From JBAZDC01 sp041654595 (GTDB lineage Bacteria; Pseudomonadota; Gammaproteobacteria; Burkholderiales; Burkholderiaceae_B): DNA of 64,000 bases. Both the position numbers and the translations under genes were made by a program. Each line of letters opens with the position of its first letter. Position 1 is the first letter of the stretch. Positions 8,464 through 16,545 of the stretch are shown one piece after another. The stretch is taken from contig CAZKBT010000002.1 in assembly GCA_964551305.1 (NCBI GenBank), forward strand, positions 62,001 through 126,000, in the 5' to 3' direction. The notes beneath the pieces were generated by a model that ran no database searches, was not told the origin of the DNA, and worked only from the letters and a program-made list of their open reading frames with translations.

Positions 8464-8497
8464 CCCTCTGCCCGGGAACGGGCAAGAGGGTTTTTTT
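8464..8497 (+). terminator. Rho-independent terminator after the ThDP enzyme gene
   Basis: An 11-bp G/C-rich stem (CCCTCTGCCCG / CGGGCAAGAGGG with one bulge) closed by a short GGAA loop and followed by seven T residues, starting 28 nt after the stop codon. It separates the ThDP gene from the VOC/ABC operon. Confidence 0.9.
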
Positions 8498-8568
8498 GTA
8501 TGTTTTTCCAGTATGTGTTTATTTCTTTAAACTCTATGGAAAGCCGCTTTAATACTGGGAAACCATAA

Positions 8569-8589
8569 TATACTTAAATTAATACTCAA
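8569..8589. promoter_or_regulatory. Candidate GntR half-sites upstream of the VOC gene
   Basis: TATACTTAA (8569-8577) and ATACTCAA (8582-8589) are the two half-sites that make up the palindrome at 6631-6644, here as tandem copies in the AT-rich promoter region of the next operon. This suggests that the same GntR regulator controls both units. Short matches in AT-rich DNA can arise by chance. Confidence 0.35.
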
Positions 8590-8667
8590 TGTTATACATA
8601 CTGCCTGACCGTCCCCGGTTCTCCGGGCCGCCCATTTCAATACGACCTTCCTTTCTCGAATGACACC

Positions 8668-9546
8668 ATGGACTCTGCACGCAGGACAACAATCGGATTG
8701 GATCACGTCGGGCTGTTTTCATCCTCCCTGGAGTCCGTTGCAACGCAGTACGAGCGCCTGGGTTTTTGCCTGACGCCGACGTCGCAGCATGCCAGTCCGC
8801 CGGCTCCTGGCGAGCCCGCGGTCCTGCGCGGCACCGCCAACCGGTGCGCCATGCTGGACGAAGGCTACATCGAGCTGCTGGCGGTCGTGGATCGGGCGTT
8901 GGACACGCTGGGCGTGCCGGAGGCGCTGGCCAAGTACGAGGGCATGCATATCCTGGCGTTCGAAACGCAGGACCCGCGGGGCGAACAGGCCCGCTTGCGG
9001 GAAGCGGGCTACGACAGCGTGAACCTTGCGTATCTGCAGCGCGTCCTCCAGACCGAGCAGGGCGAGGCGCTTGCCCGTTTCGTGCAGGTACGGACGCCGC
9101 CGCAGGCAATGCCGGAAGGTCGGGTTTTCATGCTGCAGCATCCCACGCGCGATTTGGTGTGGCAGCCGCGGTACCTGACCCATCCCAACACCGCCGTCAA
9201 GCTGGCGGAAATCATAGTGGCGGTGGATGACCTGGCCGAGGCCGGCGCGCGTTATGCCCGTTATCTGGCGTGTCCGGCGCGGCGCCAAGCGGGCCGGGCC
9301 AGTTTCGACCTGAGGCAAGGAAGGTTCACCTTGATGGAGCGCCCGGCGCTGGAGCGCGCCTACCCGGGGGTGAGCGTGCCGCAACTGCCGTTTCCGGCGG
9401 TTTTGGTCGTGGGAGTGCAAAATGTGCAGACAACGGAGCGGTTATTGGTGGACAATCGTATTCCGTTCGAGCGACAACAGGGCGGCCTGGTCGTGGAGGC
9501 CTCATCCGCAGGGGGCGTCGCGCTGGTTTTCAGTCAAGCCGGATGA
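8668..9546 (+). CDS. VOC-superfamily protein (glyoxalase-like domain)
   Basis: A 292-residue protein beginning TIGLDHVGLFSSSLE, the typical first beta-strand of a vicinal-oxygen-chelate module, with a second module starting near LAEIIVAVDDLAEAG at about residue 180. The architecture matches the 'glyoxalase-like domain' family (PF13468), two paired modules of mostly unknown function. A metal ligand from His13 and Glu in YIELLAV is plausible. The ATG at 8668 lacks an obvious ribosome-binding site. It is the first gene of an apparent operon with an NMT1-type ABC transporter, suggesting a lyase, isomerase or dioxygenase acting on the imported compound (inference). Confidence 0.75.
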   Translation: MDSARRTTIGLDHVGLFSSSLESVATQYERLGFCLTPTSQHASPPAPGEPAVLRGTANRCAMLDEGYIELLAVVDRALDTLGVPEALAKYEGMHILAFETQDPRGEQARLREAGYDSVNLAYLQRVLQTEQGEALARFVQVRTPPQAMPEGRVFMLQHPTRDLVWQPRYLTHPNTAVKLAEIIVAVDDLAEAGARYARYLACPARRQAGRASFDLRQGRFTLMERPALERAYPGVSVPQLPFPAVLVVGVQNVQTTERLLVDNRIPFERQQGGLVVEASSAGGVALVFSQAG

Positions 9547-9623
9547 AAAGCCGAAGTTCATCCGTGGCAACATCCATCCGCTTCAGCTTACGCACGGCGG
9601 CGGTCAAATCGAGGAGTAACTAC

Positions 9624-10715
9624 ATGAGCAAGAAATATTTTTCGGGAAGCCGGATGCTGAAGAAGCTGACGGTGGCGGCAGCGGCGATGCTGGCGATCGG
9701 CGGCGCGGGATCGGCCGCGGCGGAAAAAGTGACCTTTGCCTATCCGACCAACATCAACCTGTCCAACGCGCCCACCCTGATGGCGATCGGGATGGGGTAT
9801 TTCAAGGACGAAGGCCTGGATGTGGACGTGGTCTTCTTCCAGGGAGCGGCGGTGATGCTGCCCCAGATCACGCAAAAGCACGTCAAGTTCGGATGGATCA
9901 CGCCTGACGTCATGATCACGGCCCGCCAGCCCGGACGCGAAACGCTGCCGACGAAAATGTTCTACAACGGCATTTACCTGTCGCCTTTCGAAGTCGTAGT
10001 CCTGGAAGACAGCCCCCTGAAATCGCTGGCCGACCTGAAAGGCAAGAAGATCGGGGTGGGCGCCATGTCGTGGGGCAACCTGGCAGTGACCAAAAGCATG
10101 ATGAAGGATCTCGGAATGTCCGAGCAGGCCGATTACCAGTTCCTGCCGGTGGGCGTGGGCGCCACGGCATACCGGGCCCTGACCGACGGCTCCATCGATG
10201 CGCTGAACCTGTTCGACACCTTCCATGCGCAGATCGAGGACATGGGGGCCAAGCTGCGCCGGCTGCCGATGGACCAGAAATACCGCCAATTGTTTTCCAG
10301 CGGCTGGATCGCGCATGAAGACACGCTCAAGAACGAACCCGAGCTGGTCGTCAAGTTCGGCCGCGCCGCCGCGAAGGGCGTGGTCGCGTGCAATGCCAAT
10401 CCCGAAGCGTGCGTGAAGAATTTCTGGGCCTTGTATCCCGGCGCCAAGCCCGCCCAGGGAACGGAAGAGGAAAAACTGGCCAACGCGCTCAAGCAACTCA
10501 AGCTGCGTCTGACCACGATGCTTCCCGAAGGCGATGCCAAGCGCATGGGCTATTACACGGATCAATCTTGGAAAGACTACGTGACGGTCTTGCAGCAAGG
10601 CGGCCAGGTCGCCAACGTGGAGATCCCCGTGCAGGCCATCTATACCAACGAGTTCGTGAAAGACATCAATACGTTCGACGAAGCCGAGGTCATCAAAGCG
10701 GCGCAAGCCAGGTAA
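9624..10715 (+). CDS. ABC transporter substrate-binding protein, NMT1/SsuA family
   Basis: A 363-residue periplasmic protein with a cleavable signal peptide (two Lys-rich starts, then an Ala-rich core ending near residue 33 at SAAA-EK). The mature protein begins with a beta-strand and the NAPTLMAIGMGYFKDEGLDV segment typical of NMT1/THI5-like binding proteins for sulfonates, nitrate, pyrimidines or aromatic acids. The ATG at 9624 follows GAGGAG; the longer open frame upstream is the tail of the VOC gene read in another frame. It serves the ATPase and permease encoded next. Confidence 0.87.
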   Translation: MSKKYFSGSRMLKKLTVAAAAMLAIGGAGSAAAEKVTFAYPTNINLSNAPTLMAIGMGYFKDEGLDVDVVFFQGAAVMLPQITQKHVKFGWITPDVMITARQPGRETLPTKMFYNGIYLSPFEVVVLEDSPLKSLADLKGKKIGVGAMSWGNLAVTKSMMKDLGMSEQADYQFLPVGVGATAYRALTDGSIDALNLFDTFHAQIEDMGAKLRRLPMDQKYRQLFSSGWIAHEDTLKNEPELVVKFGRAAAKGVVACNANPEACVKNFWALYPGAKPAQGTEEEKLANALKQLKLRLTTMLPEGDAKRMGYYTDQSWKDYVTVLQQGGQVANVEIPVQAIYTNEFVKDINTFDEAEVIKAAQAR

Positions 10716-10733
10716 TCCCTCCCGCCTGAATGA

Positions 10734-10767
10734 CAAGGAGCTCCGATCCTCGGGTTGGGGCTCCTTG
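10734..10767 (+). repeat. Intercistronic hairpin after the substrate-binding protein gene
   Basis: CAAGGAGC (10734-10741) and GCTCCTTG (10760-10767) form a perfect 8-bp stem, with a further CCGA/TCGG pairing possible inside. No T-tract follows, so it is not a standard terminator. Placed 18 nt after the binding-protein stop, it may protect that mRNA segment and raise its level relative to the ATPase and permease. Confidence 0.6.
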
Positions 10768-10816
10768 CATGCGAATCGGAAAGCGAAATCGAATTGCTTA
10801 TGCGGCACATGTATTT

Positions 10817-11593
10817 ATGAATAGTTCTCCCTTATTGGTTGCAGAGGATCTCAGCGTCGTTTATTCGGGCAGCAGAGGAGCCGTGACGGCCATCGATGGG
10901 CTGTCCCTCCAGATAGCGTCCGGCGAATTCGTTTCGGTCATCGGGCCCTCGGGGTGCGGAAAGTCCACGCTGATCAAGGTGTTCAGCGGCTTGCTCAAGC
11001 CGTCGGCCGGCAAGGCGCTGCTGGGCGGCACGCCCATCGACAAGCCGCGGGGCGACGTGGGCATCGTATTCCAGCAGCCGACGCTGCTGCCGTGGAAAAC
11101 CGTGCTGAACAACGTGCTGGTTCCCGTTCGCGCGCTGAAGCAGGATGCCGGCGCGGCAAAGGAAAAGGCGATTGCGCTGCTCAAGCTCGTCGGGCTGGAG
11201 AAGGTCATCCATAGCTATCCCAGCGAGCTATCGGGCGGCATGCAGCAGCGCGTGGGCATCGCGCGGGGCCTGATCCACGATCCCGAGCTGCTGTTGATGG
11301 ACGAACCTTTCTCCGCGCTGGACACCATGACGCGCGATCACATGAGCATCGAGTTGCAGCGCATCTGGATGGCGACGCGCAAGTCGGCCTTGTTCATCAC
11401 GCACAGCATTCCCGAGGCGGTTTTCCTGTCGGATCGCGTCGTCGTCATGTCCGCCGCGCCGGGCAAGGTGGTCACCGAGATCCACATCGATCTTCCCCGA
11501 CCACGTTCCGTGGAGACCTTGGCCGACCCCAAATACGTGCAGTATTGCGCCGAGCTGCGGACGCTGTTTGAAAAGCTCGTGCATTTCGATTGA
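10817..11593 (+). CDS. ABC transporter ATP-binding protein, SsuB/TauB type
   Basis: A 258-residue ATPase with Walker A GPSGCGKST, Q-loop FQQPTLLPW, signature LSGGMQQR, Walker B LLLMDEPFSALD and switch ITHSIPEA. The PW-containing Q-loop region and the length are typical of the nitrate/sulfonate/taurine import class. I chose the ATG at 10817, before SSPLLVAEDLSVVY, where family homology begins; upstream in-frame starts would cross the intercistronic hairpin. It powers import through the permease encoded 12 nt downstream. Confidence 0.87.
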   Translation: MNSSPLLVAEDLSVVYSGSRGAVTAIDGLSLQIASGEFVSVIGPSGCGKSTLIKVFSGLLKPSAGKALLGGTPIDKPRGDVGIVFQQPTLLPWKTVLNNVLVPVRALKQDAGAAKEKAIALLKLVGLEKVIHSYPSELSGGMQQRVGIARGLIHDPELLLMDEPFSALDTMTRDHMSIELQRIWMATRKSALFITHSIPEAVFLSDRVVVMSAAPGKVVTEIHIDLPRPRSVETLADPKYVQYCAELRTLFEKLVHFD

Positions 11594-11605
11594 GTGGAAA
11601 CCGCC

Positions 11606-12385
11606 ATGCGAAACAACATCAAAGCCGTCGTTTATCCAGCCATCACCGCCGTCGTGCTGGTCGTCGCATGGATAGTCAGCATCCGGGTGTTCGACGTGCC
11701 GGGCTATCTGATTCCGCCACCCGAGAACGTGCTCAGCGCGCTCAAGGCGGGGTACATAGACGGACAGTATTGGCCGCACTTCCTGTTCACGTTCAAGAAC
11801 ACCGTGGTCGGCTACTTGATAGGCTCCGGCCTGGCGCTGGTGCTGGGCGCCTACGTGGCGGAATCCAAGACCTTCGAGCGGTTTTTCTTTCCCTACATCG
11901 TCGCGCTGCAGGCCACGCCCAAGGTCGCCATCGCGCCCCTGATCCTGGTCTGGTTCGGTTTCGGCATGGCCTCGAAAGTCGTGCTGATCGCGCTGATGAC
12001 GTTCTTCCCCGTCTTCATCAACACCATTACCGGGATACGCCAGACCACCCCGGCGATGCTGGATCTGATGAAAGTGTTTTCCGCCGGCCGCATGCATGTT
12101 TTCTTCAACGTGAAGCTGCCCTCCGCGGCGGGCCACATCTTCGCGGGCTTGCAGATATCGGTGGTGTTGAGCCTCATCGGCGCCGTGGTGTCGGAATTCG
12201 TATCCTCCAGCCTCGGCCTGGGCTACCTGATCCAGTCGGCGTCGATCAACATGGACGTGTCCACGATGTTCGCCTGCCTGTTCAGCCTTATCGTCATCGG
12301 CTTGAGCGGCACGCAGCTGATACGGTTCCTGCATGACAAACTAGTGTTCTGGGACCGCCGAACCGAGACCATCCCGTCCGAATAA
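11606..12385 (+). CDS. ABC transporter permease, SsuC/TauC type
   Basis: A 259-residue inner-membrane permease with about six membrane segments and the cytoplasmic coupling loop characterised by KVFSAGRMHVFFNVKLPSA, the EAA-like site that docks on the ATPase. The N-terminal PPPENVLSAL motif is typical of nitrate/sulfonate-type permeases. ATG at 11606 was preferred over a GTG at 11594 that directly abuts the previous stop. It completes a one-permease importer. Confidence 0.87.
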   Translation: MRNNIKAVVYPAITAVVLVVAWIVSIRVFDVPGYLIPPPENVLSALKAGYIDGQYWPHFLFTFKNTVVGYLIGSGLALVLGAYVAESKTFERFFFPYIVALQATPKVAIAPLILVWFGFGMASKVVLIALMTFFPVFINTITGIRQTTPAMLDLMKVFSAGRMHVFFNVKLPSAAGHIFAGLQISVVLSLIGAVVSEFVSSSLGLGYLIQSASINMDVSTMFACLFSLIVIGLSGTQLIRFLHDKLVFWDRRTETIPSE

Positions 12386-12407
12386 GTCGTTTACGGAGAA
12401 ATTCCAG

Positions 12408-13493
12408 ATGGAGTTCCACGAGTGTTACGCGGTGAACTATCAGTCGGCCCGGCAACGGTTCCGCGAAGAGGGCGCGGCCGGCGGCGCGCGTATGCATCAG
12501 TACCGTCACCCGACTGAAAAAGGACCGCAAGGAGAGGATCTCTGCGTCGACGTCGCCGTCTACGGAAATCCGGACGCGCCGCGCGTCCTGCTGGTGATCA
12601 GCGGCACGCATGGATTGGAAGGATTGTCCGGATCGGCCGCGCAATTGGCCTGGATGAAAGGCGGCGGCCCGGCCAAGCTGGATCCGGGCGTGCGCGTGGT
12701 GATGGTGCATGCCGTCAACCCCTGGGGCTTTGCGCACCTGAGCCGCACGACGGAAAACAATGTCGATCTGAACCGCAATTTCATCGATCATGCGCGGGCT
12801 CCGGCCAATCCCGGCTATGCGCTGCTGCACGACAAAATGCTGCCCGAAGACTGGACCATGGCGTCCATCCAGGCCGCGCAACAGGCCATGGACGATTATG
12901 CCAAGGAGCATGGCCCCGACGCGTTGTTCGATACCCTGGCCCGTGGCCAATACAGCCATCCCCAGGGATTGAACTACGGCGGCTCGCAGCGCGAGTGGTC
13001 CAATACGCTGGTCGAGGAAATCGTCGGGCGCCATCTGGCCGGCGCGCGGAAGGTGGGCTTCATCGATTGGCATACCGGCGTCGGCGAATACGGCGAGCCC
13101 TTTTTCCTGTGCTTCAACGAAGAAGACGGCCCGCTGTGGGAGCTGGCCGCGCAATGGTGGGGCGACGACAGGATCAAAGGCCAGCGTCCGCACGGCAAGG
13201 CGCGGCCCAACTACCAAGGCCTGCTTTTCCACGGCGTGCAAGCCTTTCTGGGCGACGTGCCCATGTGCGGCGCGGTCATCGAATTCGGCACCCGCGGCTG
13301 GCACATGCGGCGCATGCTGCGCCTGGACCTGTGGCTGAAGTTCAAGGCGGATCCGTCCTCTGAACGCCATGCCCTGCTCAGGCAGGACCTGCTTGACTCG
13401 TTCGTTCCGTTCGATCAGTTGTGGCGCGACGGCACGATGCGTCACGCGAAAGAGATCACCGATCGCGCAGTGCGGGGCTTGGCGCAATGGTAG
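12408..13493 (+). CDS. DUF2817 protein, M14 carboxypeptidase/aspartoacylase-like hydrolase
   Basis: A 361-residue protein of the DUF2817 family, which shares the M14 zinc-carboxypeptidase fold. The zinc site is visible as His68-x-x-Glu71 (THGLEG) and His222 (DWHTG), with NRNF matching the substrate-carboxylate loop of carboxypeptidases and Glu292 (IEFGTRG) in the catalytic position. No signal peptide, so it acts in the cytoplasm. It probably cleaves an amide between an acyl group and an amino acid. The 3' end overlaps the following CoA ligase gene by 7 nt, so the released acid may be its substrate (inference). Confidence 0.8.
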   Translation: MEFHECYAVNYQSARQRFREEGAAGGARMHQYRHPTEKGPQGEDLCVDVAVYGNPDAPRVLLVISGTHGLEGLSGSAAQLAWMKGGGPAKLDPGVRVVMVHAVNPWGFAHLSRTTENNVDLNRNFIDHARAPANPGYALLHDKMLPEDWTMASIQAAQQAMDDYAKEHGPDALFDTLARGQYSHPQGLNYGGSQREWSNTLVEEIVGRHLAGARKVGFIDWHTGVGEYGEPFFLCFNEEDGPLWELAAQWWGDDRIKGQRPHGKARPNYQGLLFHGVQAFLGDVPMCGAVIEFGTRGWHMRRMLRLDLWLKFKADPSSERHALLRQDLLDSFVPFDQLWRDGTMRHAKEITDRAVRGLAQW

Positions 13494-15034
13494 CGGATGC
13501 CTATGCGGCCTATAACCTGGGCGCCCTGGGCCAGACTTCGACGGACGATGAAAACAAAATCGGCCTGATCGACTTGGGCGGCGAGGGCGGTCCCCGCACG
13601 TACACGATCGCCGAATTCAACGCCGTTACCCAGGCCGCGGCAAGGGGGCTGCTTGCGAAGGGCCTGCGAAAAGGCGACCGGGTCGCGATCCTGTCGGCCA
13701 ATCGCATGGAGTTCCTGGCATCCTACTTCGGCGCGATGTGCGCCGGCATGGTGGCGGTGCCGGTCAACTACCGCCTGCCGTCCGCCACCATAGCCTATAT
13801 TCTGGAGCAGGCGGACGTGAGGCTGATTCTCTGCGACCGCGAGCGGCGCGCCGGGTTGCCCGCCGGCACGCCGGTCGTCGAGTTCGGTTCGCGCGCGCCC
13901 GACGGCTTCGACGCATTTCTGGACCGCGGCGACTTCACGCCGTTCAGGCCCGATCCCGAGGACCTGGCCCTGCTGCTCTATACCTCGGGCTCGACGGGCA
14001 AGCCCAAGGGCGTCATGATCAGCCATGCCGGCTACTTGTGGGCGATACAAACGCGCCTGGCGGCGTCGGTTTACGGCAGGCATCGTTTCCTGGTCGCCGC
14101 GCCCCTGTACCACATGAACGCCTTGAACACGGTCAAGCTGGCCATAGGCGGACACGGCGCCATCGTACTGCTGCCGCGCTTCACCCCGCGGACCTATGTC
14201 GATGCGATTCATGCGTATCGTTGCACCTGGCTGACAGCGATCCCGACGATGATCGCGTTGATCGCGAGCGAGCCGTCGCTGCGCGAAGGGCGCGACCTGT
14301 CCAGCATCGAAATGGTGCGCCTGGGATCCGAACCGCTGACCCAGCGCATCATCGACAGCGCACGCGCCATATTCCCGGGGGCGTCCGTGGGCAACGGATA
14401 CGGCACGACGGAGAGCGGCGCGGTGATATTCGGCCCGCATCCCGACGGTCTTCCCCAACCCGCGGAATCGCTGGGCTATCCGCATCCAGAGGTGCAATTG
14501 CGCCTGGTCGACGGCAAGAACATGGATGCCGACGAGGGCGTGCTGCAGGTCAAGTGTCCCGCGCTGATGCTGGGCTATTACAAGGCGCCCGAGCTGACGG
14601 CCGCGGCCATGACGAAGGACGGGTACTACATTACGGGCGACGTCGTTCGCCGCGATCGCGACGGATTTCATTATTTCGTCGGCCGGGCCGACGACATGTT
14701 CGTGTGCGGCGGCGAAAACGTCTTTCCGGGCGACGTCGAGGCGATGCTCGAGCGCCATCCCGGCATACAGCGGGCCTGCGTCGTTCCCGTGGACGATCCG
14801 ATCAAGGGCAAGAAGCCGGTCGCGCTGGTGGTGTTGCGCGAAGGCGCCCGATTGAGCGAGCAGGAAGTGAAGGATTATGCCCTGGCGAACGGTCCTTCCT
14901 ATCAGCATCCTCGCGCCGTATACATCGTCGACGCCCTGCCGGTCGGCGGCGTCGACAAGATAGATCGCAAAGAGGCGTTCAGGCTTGTTGCGTCTTTAGC
15001 AGGCGGCGGTGTGGCCGCCGCGACAACCAACTAA
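13487..15034 (+). CDS. Acyl-CoA ligase (AMP-forming, ANL superfamily)
   Basis: A 515-residue adenylate-forming ligase: P-loop LLYTSGSTGKPKG, YGTTES motif, ITGDVV with the ribose-binding Asp, the hinge region GRADDMFVCGGENVFP, and a terminal DKIDRKEA segment with the catalytic lysine. It forms an acyl-adenylate and then the CoA thioester. The start at 13487 overlaps the upstream gene's stop (ATGGTAG), implying translational coupling; a longer frame from 13421 lies inside that gene. Substrate class (aromatic, cinnamic or fatty acid) is uncertain. Confidence 0.85.
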   Translation: MVADAYAAYNLGALGQTSTDDENKIGLIDLGGEGGPRTYTIAEFNAVTQAAARGLLAKGLRKGDRVAILSANRMEFLASYFGAMCAGMVAVPVNYRLPSATIAYILEQADVRLILCDRERRAGLPAGTPVVEFGSRAPDGFDAFLDRGDFTPFRPDPEDLALLLYTSGSTGKPKGVMISHAGYLWAIQTRLAASVYGRHRFLVAAPLYHMNALNTVKLAIGGHGAIVLLPRFTPRTYVDAIHAYRCTWLTAIPTMIALIASEPSLREGRDLSSIEMVRLGSEPLTQRIIDSARAIFPGASVGNGYGTTESGAVIFGPHPDGLPQPAESLGYPHPEVQLRLVDGKNMDADEGVLQVKCPALMLGYYKAPELTAAAMTKDGYYITGDVVRRDRDGFHYFVGRADDMFVCGGENVFPGDVEAMLERHPGIQRACVVPVDDPIKGKKPVALVVLREGARLSEQEVKDYALANGPSYQHPRAVYIVDALPVGGVDKIDRKEAFRLVASLAGGGVAAATTN

Positions 15035-15059
15035 ACCCATTATTGAAAAAAGGAGTCGT

Positions 15060-16067
15060 ATGAAAGCGATAGTTCTGTATGAGCATGGGGGACCGGAGAC
15101 GTTGAAGTACGAGACCGCGTTTCCCGATCCCGTGGCGGGCGAAGGCGACGTGATCGTGCGGGTGAAGGCGACTTCGCTCAACTACCACGATGTGTTCACC
15201 CGCAACGGCATGCCCGGCATCAAGCTGAATTTCCCTGTGATCATGGGGCTGGACGTTGCCGGCGAGATCGCCGAAGTGGGGCCGGGCGTCGAAGGCTGGT
15301 CCGTCGGCGACCGCGTGCTGGTCGACCCGATCAACCGCGTCGAAGGCGGCTTGATGGGCGAGACCGTGCACGGGGGCCTGGCCGAACTGTGCCGCGCCCG
15401 CGTTCACCAGCTCATACGCATTCCGGACGGCGTCAGCTACGAGCAGGCGGCGGCCCTACCCGTGGCGTTCGGCACGGCCTACCGCATGATGCACACGATC
15501 GGCCAAGTCAAGGCCGGTGAGAAAGTGCTGGTGCTCGGCGCCAGCGGCGGCGTCGGCGTCGGTTGCGTGTTGCTGGGCAAGATCGCTGGCGCGGAGGTCA
15601 TCGCATGCGCCAGCAGCGAAGAGAAAATGCAGCGGCTCACGGAGTTCGGCGCGGATCACGTCATCAACTACTCCACCGAGAATTTCACCAAGGAAATCCA
15701 CAAGCTGTACGGCAAGCCGCATCGCCGCCAGTTCGAAGGCGGCGTGGACGTCGTGGTCAACTTCACGGGCGGCGATACCTGGGTCAGCAGCATGCGCTGC
15801 CTCAGACGCGGCGGACGCTTGCTGACCTGCGGCGCGACGGCCAGCTTCGATCCCAAGACCGATCTGCGCTTCATCTGGACCTTCGAACTGAACATTCGCG
15901 GCTCCAACGGCTGGATGCGCGAAGACCTGGAAGCATTGCTGGAACTGGTCGAACAAGGAAAAATGCGGGTGCCGGTCGACCGCGTGCTGACGCTGGACGA
16001 CGCCGGCGAGGCACTCCGCCTCATCGAAGAACGCAAGGTAATTGGAAAAATAGTGGTGACGCCATGA
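15060..16067 (+). CDS. Zinc-type alcohol dehydrogenase/quinone oxidoreductase family protein (MDR)
   Basis: A 335-residue medium-chain dehydrogenase/reductase. It begins MKAIVLYEHGGPETL, the quinone oxidoreductase/enoyl reductase pattern, has the NYHDVFTRNG segment of the substrate domain and the NAD(P)-binding loop GASGGVGVG near residue 162. Structural zinc cysteines are not seen as a cluster, fitting the zinc-free enoyl-reductase or quinone reductase branch. An AAAAAAGGAG ribosome-binding site precedes the ATG. Lying between a CoA ligase and a thioesterase, it may reduce an enoyl-CoA (inference). Confidence 0.82.
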   Translation: MKAIVLYEHGGPETLKYETAFPDPVAGEGDVIVRVKATSLNYHDVFTRNGMPGIKLNFPVIMGLDVAGEIAEVGPGVEGWSVGDRVLVDPINRVEGGLMGETVHGGLAELCRARVHQLIRIPDGVSYEQAAALPVAFGTAYRMMHTIGQVKAGEKVLVLGASGGVGVGCVLLGKIAGAEVIACASSEEKMQRLTEFGADHVINYSTENFTKEIHKLYGKPHRRQFEGGVDVVVNFTGGDTWVSSMRCLRRGGRLLTCGATASFDPKTDLRFIWTFELNIRGSNGWMREDLEALLELVEQGKMRVPVDRVLTLDDAGEALRLIEERKVIGKIVVTP

Positions 16068-16480
16068 GCACAGTAATGACAGTAGAGGAAATGCAGGACC
16101 GGTTGAACAAGTCGCCGTTCAACGGCTTCCTGGGCCTGAAAATCACGGCCGCCGATCCCGAAAAGCAGGAAATCGCAATGACGATGGACCTCCGTCCGGA
16201 ATTCGAGCGTATTCCGGGAAGCGGACAGTTCCACGGCGGCGTCATTTCCGCCGTGATCGACGCGGTGGGTCAATATGTCGTTATGATGATGCTCGGAAAA
16301 CCGTTGTCGACGATCAATTTCCGTACCGACTATTTGCGGCCGGCCACCAATACCAAGCTGCATGTCGTCGGCCGGGTCTGGCGCATCGGACGCAGCATAT
16401 GCGTGACCGACGTCGAAGTCACCGACGACGGTGGTAAAACGATCGCCATCGGCAGGGCCAATTACGCCACGCCGTCCTGA
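16064..16480 (+). CDS. PaaI-family hotdog thioesterase
   Basis: A 138-residue single hotdog-domain protein with the HGGVISAVIDAVGQYV helix of the PaaI/4HBT family. It would hydrolyse an acyl-CoA, either as the pathway's last step or to recover CoA from stalled intermediates. The start overlaps the reductase stop (ATGA), so it is translationally coupled. A terminator 22 nt after the stop closes the operon that started at the VOC gene. Confidence 0.85.
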   Translation: MSTVMTVEEMQDRLNKSPFNGFLGLKITAADPEKQEIAMTMDLRPEFERIPGSGQFHGGVISAVIDAVGQYVVMMMLGKPLSTINFRTDYLRPATNTKLHVVGRVWRIGRSICVTDVEVTDDGGKTIAIGRANYATPS

Positions 16481-16501
16481 TCGCGCATCACGTTCGTCAA
16501 C

Positions 16502-16526
16502 GAGCAGACCTGGTCTGCTCTCTTTT
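16502..16526 (+). terminator. Rho-independent terminator after the thioesterase gene
   Basis: A palindromic stem GAGCAGA/TCTGCTC around a CCTGG loop, followed by TCTTTTT. It ends only 19 nt before the next gene's ATG at 16546, so the downstream gene needs a promoter inside or just upstream of this hairpin, or depends on read-through. Confidence 0.85.
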
Positions 16527-16545
16527 TGTGTGGATCGCTATATAT

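Noticed and set aside
13442..14908. 488-residue minus-strand frame
   Set aside because: Opposite the CoA ligase gene with its full motif set; no features of its own.
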